A stretch of DNA of 20,823 nt from Acidimicrobiaceae bacterium. GTDB lineage: Bacteria > Actinomycetota > Acidimicrobiia > Acidimicrobiales > Acidimicrobiaceae. Below the pieces are notes generated by a model, which searched no databases, was not told the DNA's origin, and saw nothing but the letters and a program-made list of their open reading frames with translations. The DNA lies in contig JABEUP010000125.1 in NCBI GenBank assembly GCA_013044365.1, positions 1 through 20,823 on the forward strand, given 5' to 3'. Positions 7,994 to 15,630 of this stretch are shown here, piece by piece (position 1 is the first letter of the stretch; the number at the start of each line of letters is the position of its first letter). A program made the translations under genes and the position numbers.

Positions 7994-8767
7994 ATGCCGA
8001 ATCACTTCGTCTTGCAGCCACTCATGGTTGGCAGGTTTCCTGCATTCCCGATTGCAAAGTTCCTCCTCCAGGCCGAAACTACACAAACTATCGAAGCGCC
8101 GTGCATCTCTTGGCTAGCGCGAAGCACATCGACCAATTCTGTGGTCCTTGTCGACACTGGACCTGCGGCCCTTACGGAAGAGACCTCAAAATTCCATACC
8201 GGACTCGAGGTCAGACAGGAGGACAGAATCGATATTGTCCTTCGATCCAATGGAATCGACCCCAACGAGATCACCGACGTGGTCTTCACGCACCTTCACT
8301 TTGACCACTGCTCCCACGCGCAGCACCTACCAAATTCCAGAATCTTGGTACAGAAAAAAGAAGTCCAATACGCCGTGGCACCAAATCCGGAACACCGGAC
8401 CGGATACGAAGCTGGCTATAGGAATGTATTCCCCAGTTGGATGAAGGCGTTCGATAAGTTCGAGATCATCCAAGGAGACGTCGAGGTGGTTCCTGGATGT
8501 CGCATTTTGGCGCTTCCTGGCCACACCCCGGGATCGTCTGCGGTAATCTTCGAAACACGACAAGGCAGATATGCGGTAGCCGGTGACCTTGTGAATCAAA
8601 TAGAGAATTGGGAAGGCAATAACGGAAGACATATTGCTCCTACGGCCAATTGTGGCCTTGAGTTGTGCTTTGATTCATTTTCCCGCTTGGAAAGGGAGGC
8701 TGATGTTGTGCTTGCATCTCATGATTACAGAATGTTCGACTCAACCAAATATGGTTTCACCAGCTAA
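7994..8767 (+). CDS. Metallo-beta-lactamase-fold hydrolase, lactonase-like
   Basis: A 257-residue enzyme of the MBL superfamily, nearest in pattern to the N-acyl-homoserine-lactonase/quorum-quenching group. The metal motif HxHxDH is present as HLHFDH (His100, His102, Asp104, His105). The remaining ligands are His177 in LPGHTPGS, Asp198 in VAGDLV and His243 in ASHDY, so a complete dinuclear site is predicted. Expected chemistry is hydrolysis of a lactone, ester or similar bond. The ATG at 7994 has GGAAGGA at 7980-7986. In this catabolic context ring opening of a lactone or imide-like intermediate is more likely than signalling, but that is inference. It converges on the isochorismatase gene, with 97 bp between stops and no clear terminator hairpin. 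Confidence 0.87.
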   Translation: MPNHFVLQPLMVGRFPAFPIAKFLLQAETTQTIEAPCISWLARSTSTNSVVLVDTGPAALTEETSKFHTGLEVRQEDRIDIVLRSNGIDPNEITDVVFTHLHFDHCSHAQHLPNSRILVQKKEVQYAVAPNPEHRTGYEAGYRNVFPSWMKAFDKFEIIQGDVEVVPGCRILALPGHTPGSSAVIFETRQGRYAVAGDLVNQIENWEGNNGRHIAPTANCGLELCFDSFSRLEREADVVLASHDYRMFDSTKYGFTS

Positions 8768-8864
8768 TGAATGGCACAATAATTCCGCAATTGCTTTAAC
8801 AGTCGGACCGATCCGAAATCGTGTGGCACAGACCGCCAAGCAAAAGCAAAAACAAATCCCTGCC

Positions 8865-9563
8865 CTATTCTGAAATTCCCTTTACATCAGCAACCCTGCC
8901 TATCTGGATACAGGCATCATTCACATTTACGACGGAAGCATATTTCATAGACAATTCGAACAAGGACACCGCATGCGAAAAAGACGACCTGTCCCAAATG
9001 GCATCTTCCAGAAGAACCGTCTCAAAACCGAGCGAATGCGAATCGACTGCACTAGCACGGATGCAACCAGATGTCGTACAGCCAGCCAGTACAACTATTT
9101 CCACCCCAATTTTCCTGAGCATGATATCCAACGGAGTCCTGAAAAATCCACTTGCCTTGGTCTTTTTAATGATCGGCTCGCCTTCGAGAGGTGAAATCAT
9201 CTCGGGTATGGCAAAGGCATCCGTATCTTTCAATGACACTGGCTTTCTGGTTCTGGTTGTTGCACCGTAAACGTCTCGCAAGCTACCGTCAGCACATACA
9301 TAAATTACCGGGAGACATAGACTCCTGAAATAATCGAGCGCTACTACAATCTTTTCCAAACCATCCCAGCCTGATCTACCACATGCAGTTGGATACTCTT
9401 CAATTGCCTCTAGAACATCGACGGATTCATGACCGATGAACGACCACAAAGCGTCGATGATTACAAGCGCAGGGCGGCCGTTCCAATTAGTAGCCTTGCC
9501 GAATCCTGCCTTGGAATATATTTCGCGGTCCAAATCTGGGACTACTTGATCCCAATTGGCCAT
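8865..9563 (-). CDS. Isochorismatase-fold cysteine amidohydrolase
   Basis: A 232-residue cysteine hydrolase. The catalytic Asp37 sits in ALVIIDALWSF, Lys134 in the KKTKASGF segment and the nucleophile Cys167 in GCTTSGCIRASAVDS, the expected Asp-Lys-Cys set. The TTSGC-x-RA-x-AVD stretch is closest to the N-carbamoylsarcosine amidase and maleamate amidohydrolase branch, so hydrolysis of a C-N amide bond is more likely than true isochorismatase activity. The ATG at 9563 has GGGGGGAG close upstream (9567-9574). It reads toward the SDR/MBL pair and probably acts in the same pathway. A weak promoter lies at 9606-9634. Confidence 0.88.
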   Translation of the reverse strand: MANWDQVVPDLDREIYSKAGFGKATNWNGRPALVIIDALWSFIGHESVDVLEAIEEYPTACGRSGWDGLEKIVVALDYFRSLCLPVIYVCADGSLRDVYGATTRTRKPVSLKDTDAFAIPEMISPLEGEPIIKKTKASGFFRTPLDIMLRKIGVEIVVLAGCTTSGCIRASAVDSHSLGFETVLLEDAIWDRSSFSHAVSLFELSMKYASVVNVNDACIQIGRVADVKGISE

Positions 9564-9605
9564 GCTCCCCCCTAAGAAATATGCCAGACCCGCACAAACA
9601 GAATC

Positions 9606-9634
9606 AATACAATACCGCGTTTTCCGTAACTCAA
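9606..9634 (-). promoter_or_regulatory. Weak sigma70-like promoter candidate for the isochorismatase gene
   Basis: On the minus strand TTGAGT (9629-9634) and TGTATT (9606-9611) are separated by exactly 17 bp; each matches the consensus at four of six bases. Transcription would begin near 9600, about 36 bases before the ATG. Confidence 0.3.
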
Positions 9635-9713
9635 GTTAGTTTGTACTGACAATCCCAATAAACGCTTTGCGATACTGCCTGGCATCGACCAGATCTATCC
9701 GAACAGGTAAAAA

Positions 9714-9893
9714 TCAACGCGAAAGTCCGAATCCTTTTAGCATTCTTCTTGTAAGCGCCATCTGCTTTGCGTAAACCTTCCGGCGCACAACCCTCTTCGC
9801 GTAAGACGTAGGGCCGCCCGAAGCTGCCCTAAGATTATTGGATAGACGCGCTGCCCGGTAAAGCTGACTGGTAAGGCTTGATCTTCGTGCCAT
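9714..9893 (-). CDS. Small, highly basic protein (59 residues), function unknown
   Basis: An ATG at 9891-9893 opens a 59-codon frame ending at TGA 9714-9716. A good Shine-Dalgarno, GGAAAGGG, lies just upstream at 9896-9903. The peptide contains SSLTSQLYRAARLSNN, then a glycine-containing SGGPTSYAKR segment, then VVRRKVYAKQMALTRRML and the end KGFGLSR. About a quarter of residues are Arg or Lys with very few acidic residues, and two amphipathic helices look likely. The pattern of an N-terminal YRAARLSNNLRA-type helix followed by a basic KR-rich helix recalls short uncharacterised actinobacterial proteins, but I cannot name a family. Nucleic-acid or ribosome association is a guess from charge only. 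It is followed 150 bp later by the isochorismatase gene. Confidence 0.65.
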   Translation of the reverse strand: MARRSSLTSQLYRAARLSNNLRAASGGPTSYAKRVVRRKVYAKQMALTRRMLKGFGLSR

Positions 9894-10251
9894 GTCCCTT
9901 TCCTTTCATACATCAGGTACATACAGTTTTACATCACTTCTCTTTACCAGTCGAGACATACATAATTTAAAATACCGACTACCAGCCTTTTTGATCTTGA
10001 AGCACACGATAACACCGTACCGGGCGCGATTGGCGAGAGAAAACGCTTCCTTAGCCGTCTGATCGCCACAGATCCCGAGCATTACCAAGTGGATTTACTG
10101 TGCACTTAGAGACCCTTGACCCGATACCATTATTCGGAATTTATCGGGACCAAATAAAAGCATACTGAATGAGTCCCACAACACAGGAACGCTCACAGTT
10201 CCAATTAATTAAACTGACCAACATTGTCAACATTAATTGGTTAGCATACAG
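9894..10251. other. Intergenic region between the small basic gene and the YbjQ-like operon
   Basis: About 358 bp of mostly AT-richer sequence between divergent genes. A 58-codon minus-strand frame runs from ATG 10082 to TGA 9906. It lacks a ribosome-binding site and a recognisable pattern, so I do not call it a gene. The right end holds the inverted repeat at 10201-10240. No tRNA or riboswitch was recognised. Confidence 0.5.
10201..10240. promoter_or_regulatory. Inverted-repeat operator candidate before the YbjQ-like operon
   Basis: CCAATTAAT (10201-10209) and ATTAATTGG (10232-10240) form a perfect 9-bp inverted repeat with 22 bp between the arms. Inside are TGAC (10215-10218) and GTCA (10226-10229), off the outer centre by about 1.5 bp. 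The right arm ends 11 bp before the ATG at 10252, so a bound protein would cover the promoter or start of the operon. Confidence 0.4.
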
Positions 10252-10686
10252 ATGGTGGGCGCAACTGAAAATAACGGATTGGAAAAATTTGCATTTAAGC
10301 CATCTCAGCTTGAACTACTGGCCGCATCTCTACGACTAGACAACTCAGATATTGAATCCTCCATGAATGCTCTTGCCGAACTGCTGTTGTCGATCTCTCC
10401 AACTGGTGTAAAAATAAAGAGGCGCAGACGGAGTCTGCTGTCCAAAGAGACCGTGATCGAAGAAATTTCAGTCCAATTGAGTGACCAGATCTACACTATT
10501 GCCAACACGAAATCCGTAAATGCCGTGAAATGTTCAAGGCTGAAGATAGTTCGCGATATCGTCATCAAAACAGACGAATTAACCATGGATAAGTGGGCGG
10601 CTTCGTTAGCGCACCAGGTAGCGATTGAAGCGGAGCAGTCTGAAATAACCCGGGTAACCATTAATAGAATGCTTGGCCTACTTTAA
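10252..10686 (+). CDS. Hypothetical protein, first gene of the YbjQ-like operon
   Basis: A 144-residue protein with no recognised family. There is no signal peptide or membrane segment. The N-terminal half (about 10-45) is a leucine-rich, probably helical segment (LELLAASLRLDNSD, ALAELLLSI). A short, very basic KIKRRRR stretch follows near residue 56. The rest alternates charged and aliphatic residues and looks alpha/beta or helical. The ATG at 10252 has no clear Shine-Dalgarno and a TTG at 10237 is also in frame, so translation may start from a leaderless or nearly leaderless message. Its TAA is one base before the ATG of the next gene, which indicates co-transcription and perhaps coupling with the YbjQ-like pair. 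The basic patch might bind nucleic acid; that is a guess. Confidence 0.75.
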   Translation: MVGATENNGLEKFAFKPSQLELLAASLRLDNSDIESSMNALAELLLSISPTGVKIKRRRRSLLSKETVIEEISVQLSDQIYTIANTKSVNAVKCSRLKIVRDIVIKTDELTMDKWAASLAHQVAIEAEQSEITRVTINRMLGLL

Positions 10687-10687
10687 C

Positions 10688-11641
10688 ATGCCCTTTTTCC
10701 GTTCAAGAAATCAAAAGCCTGACGCTCCACAAAATTCGATTCCAACATTATCAAATTCCACCGTCACTGACGACCCTATCGCCTCCCAACAGGCGCTGGA
10801 AAGCGGAAAGCTTGTCCCCGCAGCCCTGAGGAGGCTGACCTCGCTTTCCGAACAAAACAGCTTCACTTCGGATTTGACAGTTAACGAATTTGCGTTGCTC
10901 AAGAGTTGTGGACTTCATCCAATTTGCCAGGTTGCCGGAACTGCGGTGTATAAAATTGGATATCAACCGATGCCGTACGGCGGCTCACAGCCGTTGGGGA
11001 TCGTTACTGAGGCGTTCAATGAGTCCAGACGGCTCGCAATCGGGCGCCTCGAACAAGAAGCTGCCCTCGCTCATGCTGATGCGGTGGTAGGAACACGCAT
11101 AACGCAGGGAATGTTCGACTCGGAGTCAGGGCTGATTGAATTCTCCATAGTCGGTACTGCGGTCAAGAGTCTTAATGAACCGTTATCAACCGCAAAGCGA
11201 AACGCGAAAAATAAGGCAATAATTACGACTCTCAGTGGCCAGGATCTTTATCTGCTTCTTGAGAACGGTATCGTACCGGTAGGCTTGGTTGGAGCGAGTT
11301 CTTGCTATCTGGCATCTCTGTCCCAATATACCTTCCAGCAGATGTACTCAATGTTCGGTACCAATGTGGTCAACTTCGAGGTCAGAGAATTTACAGAAGG
11401 ATACTATGCCAGCCGCCATATCGTCATGCGCGAGGTTGAAAAAGCCGCTAAATCCAACGGCGCAAAAGGAATAATTGACTTCAACTTTATTTCAAGTACC
11501 AATAGTTACCGTCTGCCCGGAAGTAATAGTGAAAATGTCGGCGCAGTTTCATTCATATCACACGTGCTGGCCACGGCGATCACCCAGCCAACTGATTTTG
11601 CGCCACCAAAGCAGCAAAAGATTTTATTCATAAATCCATAG
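10688..11641 (+). CDS. Protein with two tandem YbjQ-like (heavy-metal-binding-fold) domains, divergent copy
   Basis: A 317-residue soluble protein. After a Ser/Pro/Gln-rich leader of about 55 residues, domain A (about 59-158) begins FTSDLTVNEFALLKSCG and ends EFSIVGTAV. This is the pattern of the YbjQ/DUF74 fold, annotated as heavy-metal-binding but biochemically poorly understood. Domain B (about 179-300) begins TTLSGQDLYLLLENG and is much more diverged; the usual EFxAIGTAV ending is replaced by AVSFISHVLATAI. Domain A matches domain A of the next gene and B matches B, so the two genes arose by duplication of an already two-domain gene. The ATG at 10688 follows the previous stop by one base; a TTG at 10673 inside the previous gene is an alternative. 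Confidence 0.75.
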   Translation: MPFFRSRNQKPDAPQNSIPTLSNSTVTDDPIASQQALESGKLVPAALRRLTSLSEQNSFTSDLTVNEFALLKSCGLHPICQVAGTAVYKIGYQPMPYGGSQPLGIVTEAFNESRRLAIGRLEQEAALAHADAVVGTRITQGMFDSESGLIEFSIVGTAVKSLNEPLSTAKRNAKNKAIITTLSGQDLYLLLENGIVPVGLVGASSCYLASLSQYTFQQMYSMFGTNVVNFEVREFTEGYYASRHIVMREVEKAAKSNGAKGIIDFNFISSTNSYRLPGSNSENVGAVSFISHVLATAITQPTDFAPPKQQKILFINP

Positions 11642-11662
11642 ACTAGGAATTGGAGCATCACC

Positions 11663-12478
11663 TTGACTTATGACCCAACCTCAAAGGAAGGACTTCCCTC
11701 TGACTCAGCTAGGCGCTTGGCAGAAAACAAGTCCGGCCTTTTTACTTCCGATCTTTCGGTCAATGAGTTCCTCCTTGTCAAAGAGGCGGGATTCGAGCCC
11801 CTTGGTCTGGTGGTTGGCAGCTCTATCTACCACATAGGGTTCCAGTTCGCCCGCTGGCAGCAAAGCCAGGAATTGACAGTACTTACCCAGGCAATGTATC
11901 ACGCCCGAGAGCTAGCAATGACTCGGATGGAGGAAGAGGCTGACCAGCTTGGAGCGGACGGCATAATTGGTGTCCGTCTTGAAGTGGGGCGTTATGAGTG
12001 GGGTCCTGACCTGGCAGAATTCATTGCAATTGGTACAGCGGTCAGACATCGGGACGGAGTACTGCACCGGACATTAGATAATCGTCCGTTTACCTCGGAC
12101 CTTTCTGGACAAGATTTTTGGACGCTCCTTCAAGCTGGATACCGGCCGCTAGGCCTGGTAATGGGGAACTGCGTTTATCACGTTGCACATCAAAGCATGC
12201 GGCAAAGTTGGGGGAACTCCATGAAAAATGTGGAAATGACCAACTTTACACAAGCACTCTACGATGCGAGAGAACTTGCCATGGAGAGGATGCAGACTGA
12301 GGCGCAAGCGGTAAAGGCCCAGGGAATTGTGGGTGTGCAACTAATTGAGAAGTCCCATGGCTGGGGCTCCCATACGATTGAATTCTTCGCGATCGGTTCA
12401 GCGGTAATACCGATCTCTGATGATCACGTAATACTAAAACCACAGATGGTGCTGCCAATGAATGACCTGCAAAACTGA
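11663..12478 (+). CDS. Protein with two tandem YbjQ-like (heavy-metal-binding-fold) domains, canonical copy
   Basis: A 271-residue soluble protein made almost wholly of two YbjQ-like domains. Domain A (27-132) has FTSDLSVNEFLLVKEAGFEP, GSSIYHIGFQ, ARELAMTRMEEEADQLGADG and EFIAIGTAV. Domain B (143-255) repeats these elements as FTSDLSGQDFWTLLQAG, NCVYHVAHQ, ARELAMERMQTEA and EFFAIGSAV. Both keep the helix with clustered acidic residues and the closing strand. YbjQ-family proteins form pentameric assemblies in known structures and no enzymatic role is established. The start is a TTG at 11663 with TTGGAG at 11650-11655, since no ATG occurs before domain A. It is 21 bp downstream of its paralogue, and its stop faces the pyruvate kinase gene. 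Confidence 0.82.
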   Translation: MTYDPTSKEGLPSDSARRLAENKSGLFTSDLSVNEFLLVKEAGFEPLGLVVGSSIYHIGFQFARWQQSQELTVLTQAMYHARELAMTRMEEEADQLGADGIIGVRLEVGRYEWGPDLAEFIAIGTAVRHRDGVLHRTLDNRPFTSDLSGQDFWTLLQAGYRPLGLVMGNCVYHVAHQSMRQSWGNSMKNVEMTNFTQALYDARELAMERMQTEAQAVKAQGIVGVQLIEKSHGWGSHTIEFFAIGSAVIPISDDHVILKPQMVLPMNDLQN

Positions 12479-12481
12479 TGC

Positions 12482-12534
12482 AGTTCTGCAGAACTACTTA
12501 GTCACATTGTTCCGGATCCCATCAGAGATCTGGA
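12482..12534. terminator. Two palindromes between convergent genes, possible terminator
   Basis: AGTTCTGCAGAACT at 12482-12495 is a perfect 14-bp palindrome. TCCGGATC (12511-12518) and GATCTGGA (12527-12534) form an 8-bp stem with one G-T pair and overlap the last codons of the pyruvate kinase gene. Neither is followed by a T-run, so this is a weak terminator call based mainly on the convergent position. Confidence 0.3.
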
Positions 12535-13976
12535 TTTACCAGGAACCCATCTCCGACTCTCTGTACCTTGACCAGGTTTGTGGTGCCTCTGACCCCGAAG
12601 GGTATGCCTGCGACAACTACGCATAAGTCACCATCATTTACCAGACCAATATGCTTCGCATAATCGAGCGCAGATAAGATCACTTTCTCGGTGTCAGCAG
12701 ATGACTCATTGACCACGGCAGGCATGACTCCAAAACTCAAGCTCAAGCTGCGCGCAGCGATCGCGTTTGTCGTCGCACCGATTACAGGCACCGAAGGGCG
12801 AAACTTTGATATTACCCTGGCTGAGTGACCGGATTCGGTCACGGCGATTATGGCTTTAATCGGCAGGTAACGTGTCAGCTGTTCCGCACAATACCCGATT
12901 CCATCTGCAATAGTCTCCCTCGATGGCTCTGGGCGGTTCAGAAGAGTCAGCTCCTGGTTCTGCAACTCTTTCTCGGCCCTGGAAGATATTCTGGCCATAT
13001 ACTCAAGTGCATCAATCGGATGATCACCAGCAGCAGTTTCCGCTGAGAGCATTACTGCGTCTGTACCGTCAAATATCGCATTTGCAACGTCGGTAGCTTC
13101 AGCGCGGGTCGGCATTGTGGAATGGACCATCGACTCAAGCATTTGGGTGGCGGTCACCACAGGTCTGCCGATGGTATTACACAAGTGGATTATCCGCTTT
13201 TGTTCAATAGGCACCTGCTCGGGTGGAATCTCGACCCCAAGATCTCCACGGGCAACCATGATTCCATCGGAAGCTCTTACGATTGCCTCGATATCCTCAA
13301 GAGCCTCGGGCCTCTCAATTTTTGAGATTATCCGATGAGCGTGTCTGGGTGAAAACTTTGAGATCACTTCGCGGGCATGTAACACGTCCTCGACACGCCG
13401 CACAAATGAGATCGCGAAAAAATCAACTCCAAGCTCCAGACAAAACTCGATGTCAGCGATATCTTTGGGGGTAAGCGAAGGAAGTTTAATCTGTGCCCGG
13501 GGAAAGTTTACTCCCTTGCGCGATGTCAGAATACCTCCCACCTCTACAGTTCCCTGTACTCTTGAGGCGGAAACTCCCACCACTTTCACGACGATCGTTC
13601 CGTCGGCAAAACTCACCGTTTCGCCGGGAGTCAGTTGCGAAAGAGTTCCAAATGCGGCTATTGGAATGGAAGCGTCATGAGATGGCGAGTCATCGGTTTC
13701 GCGCAATTCGACAGAATCGCCGACCTTGAGATTTAGCGGCTCTAAAAGGACACCCACCCGCAGCTTTGGTCCGGAAATATCGGCCAGTAAACCGACATAC
13801 TTCCCTTGAGATTTCGCAACGCTGCGAAGACGCTCTGCAGCTCGCTTGTGTATCTCATGGGTTCCGTGCGAAAAATTGAGACGGGCTATGTCCATACCGC
13901 CTGCAACTAAGGCACTTAAAACCGGCTCGGCCTCGGTTGCCGGACCCAAGGTGCAGATAATTTTTACCCTTCGCAT
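12522..13976 (-). CDS. pyk: Pyruvate kinase
   Basis: A 484-residue glycolytic enzyme that converts phosphoenolpyruvate and ADP to pyruvate and ATP. The N-terminus MRRVKIICTLGPAT is standard. Active-site residues are visible: Arg32, Asn34, Ser36 and His37 in ARLNFSHG, Asp66 and Lys71 in ADISGPKLR, and the family signature IISKIERPEAL with Lys219 and Glu221. These are followed by VARGDLGVEIPPEQVP (241-256) with metal ligand Asp245. The B domain spans about 72-165, and the C-terminal allosteric domain follows VMLSAETAAGDHP. I chose ATG 13976; an in-frame GTG at 13997 adds seven unusual residues with no better ribosome-binding site. Length is typical. Placed next to a gentisate route that yields pyruvate, it may simply be a neighbour. 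Confidence 0.96.
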   Translation of the reverse strand: MRRVKIICTLGPATEAEPVLSALVAGGMDIARLNFSHGTHEIHKRAAERLRSVAKSQGKYVGLLADISGPKLRVGVLLEPLNLKVGDSVELRETDDSPSHDASIPIAAFGTLSQLTPGETVSFADGTIVVKVVGVSASRVQGTVEVGGILTSRKGVNFPRAQIKLPSLTPKDIADIEFCLELGVDFFAISFVRRVEDVLHAREVISKFSPRHAHRIISKIERPEALEDIEAIVRASDGIMVARGDLGVEIPPEQVPIEQKRIIHLCNTIGRPVVTATQMLESMVHSTMPTRAEATDVANAIFDGTDAVMLSAETAAGDHPIDALEYMARISSRAEKELQNQELTLLNRPEPSRETIADGIGYCAEQLTRYLPIKAIIAVTESGHSARVISKFRPSVPVIGATTNAIAARSLSLSFGVMPAVVNESSADTEKVILSALDYAKHIGLVNDGDLCVVVAGIPFGVRGTTNLVKVQRVGDGFLVNPDL

Positions 13977-14169
13977 CAACAATGCACTCACTAACACGCC
14001 CTTATGTCGTTTCGAATTTAGAAAGCTACCGGGTTCAGTTGAAAATAGCCATCAATCCGTAGCCTCAGGTTGCCAGTCTAACAAGCAATTATGAACAGCA
14101 AATTTACAACTTATGTAATCTGAAGTTAACCTGAATCGCTCTGAAGCTGCGTGCAACCCTAAGACGATC

Positions 14170-15369
14170 TCACTCGGAGGTGCGCTCCAACCATTCTCTG
14201 ATAGCCTCGGAGTGCTCACCCAACGTTGGAGGCGCGGTATGAGTTTCACGTCCTCTTTCAAACTGAAGCGGACTCCCAGGAAGCCTGATTTCACCCAAGG
14301 TGGCGTGGAGGGTCTCAATAATCATCTTTTCTGCAATTACCTGAGGGTCTTGGTAGACCTTGTCAAGACTTCTCACCTCACCGACAGGAACTCCAATTGC
14401 TCCTAACCTTTCAATCCACGCTTTTACGGTTGCGACCGATAATGCTTCTTCAATTAAACCAGCGAGGAAACGTCGGTTTGTCACACGATCCGGATTAGTA
14501 GCAAATCGACCGTCATCCGGGTCAAGCCCAACTAGTACCGCAAATTTGCGCCATAGCGAATCATTTCCCACCGCAATCTGGATGAACCCGTCAACACACC
14601 TGAAACTTCCGTAAGGAGATACAGTAGGATGCAGATTTCCTTCCGCCTCCGGAACCTCATTGGCAACCAGCCACCTGGTCCCTTGATAAGTGTGCACAGC
14701 AATTGCACTGGCCAATAGTGAGGTTCCCACCACCTGACCAAGACCGGTTTTAGATCTTTCGTGCAGCGCGGACGTGACACCCAAAGCACCAAAAATACCA
14801 GTCAAAATATCTGCGATCGGTACTCCAACTTTTGTAGGAGTGTTTTTATCCGGCCCGGTAAAGCTCATAAGGCCGGACTCTCCCTGGATGATCTGATCAT
14901 ATCCTGGACGATCCTTTCCTTTGCCGAAATGTCCAAATCCCGTTATTGAAAGGACTACCAAAGCAGGATTTAAACTCTGCAGTACCGCGTGGCTGATTCC
15001 GAGCCGCTCAAGAACGCCCAGGCGAAAGTTTTCGATCAATACATCTGCCCTTTTGACAAGGGCTTTCAGCACTTCCAAATCATCCTTGGAGTTGAAATCC
15101 AGGACAATCGATTCCTTGTTCCTATTGGTGCTTAGAAAGTATGCGCTCTCCTTATTTCCCTCCGGACCCACAAACGGCGGCCCCCAAGCTCGTGTGTCAT
15201 CCCCAGTGGAGGGCCGCTCAACTTTGATCACCCTTGCACCCAGGTCTCCGAGCAACATTGCCGCGTAAGGGCCCGAGAGAACTCTCGAAATATCAATAAC
15301 CAAAAGGTCCTTAAGCGGTCCTGATCTGGAATCATCGTCACTGAAATCCTGATTGGACACTGGAGGCAT
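14170..15369 (-). CDS. CaiB/BaiF family III CoA-transferase
   Basis: A 399-residue enzyme of the formyl-CoA-transferase type, which moves CoA between carboxylic acids. The start block LLVIDISRVLSGPYAAMLLGDLGARVIKVE (residues 22-51) is diagnostic. It is followed by the ADVLIENFRLGVLERLG block and PGYDQIIQGESGLM. The catalytic aspartate is Asp187 in VGVPIADILTG. The C-terminal part holds the usual PVGEVRSLDKVYQDPQV segment. The substrate is not readable; a carboxylic or aromatic acid is plausible given the flanking genes. The ATG at 15369 has no obvious Shine-Dalgarno. The gene is 193 bp upstream of pyruvate kinase and 261 bp downstream of the propeller gene, so operon membership is doubtful. 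Confidence 0.93.
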   Translation of the reverse strand: MPPVSNQDFSDDDSRSGPLKDLLVIDISRVLSGPYAAMLLGDLGARVIKVERPSTGDDTRAWGPPFVGPEGNKESAYFLSTNRNKESIVLDFNSKDDLEVLKALVKRADVLIENFRLGVLERLGISHAVLQSLNPALVVLSITGFGHFGKGKDRPGYDQIIQGESGLMSFTGPDKNTPTKVGVPIADILTGIFGALGVTSALHERSKTGLGQVVGTSLLASAIAVHTYQGTRWLVANEVPEAEGNLHPTVSPYGSFRCVDGFIQIAVGNDSLWRKFAVLVGLDPDDGRFATNPDRVTNRRFLAGLIEEALSVATVKAWIERLGAIGVPVGEVRSLDKVYQDPQVIAEKMIIETLHATLGEIRLPGSPLQFERGRETHTAPPTLGEHSEAIREWLERTSE

Positions 15370-15630
15370 ACAACAAATCTAGCGGCCCGGACAGGCTGGA
15401 CCAGGGGAATTTCAAAATACAACGAGTTATCAATGTCTAAATTTCGTCGCAGAAACCAGTACCAAACCAAAACGCGGAATCTCCCCCGTCTAGTTCAGGC
15501 AAAGGAATCAATATCATCCTTATGCGCCGATCTATCAAAACCCATACCGTTAGGCAACTGACAACCGAGAAGTGGACGCCCGCAAACCGGGGACACGGAC
15601 ATTATCATGTGACCGGGAAAATCAGACCAT
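15370..15630. other. Intergenic region between propeller lipoprotein and CoA-transferase genes
   Basis: No tRNA, hairpin terminator or convincing small gene was found. A minus-strand frame ending at 15495 has a short protein-like tail (MGFDRSAHKDDIDSFA), but it overlaps the propeller gene and has no ribosome-binding site. Confidence 0.4.

Noticed and set aside
7994..8767. Quorum-quenching role for the MBL-fold protein
   Set aside because: The metal motif fits lactonases, but the motif is shared by many hydrolases and the context is catabolic, with no signalling genes nearby.
9906..10082. 58-codon minus-strand frame upstream of the small basic gene
   Set aside because: No ribosome-binding site, no recognisable pattern, and its end overlaps the ribosome-binding region of the next gene. 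Left as intergenic.
13977..13997. Upstream GTG start for pyruvate kinase, adding seven residues
   Set aside because: The family normally begins at MRR-x-KI, matching ATG 13976, and the GTG has poorly spaced ribosome-binding sequence.
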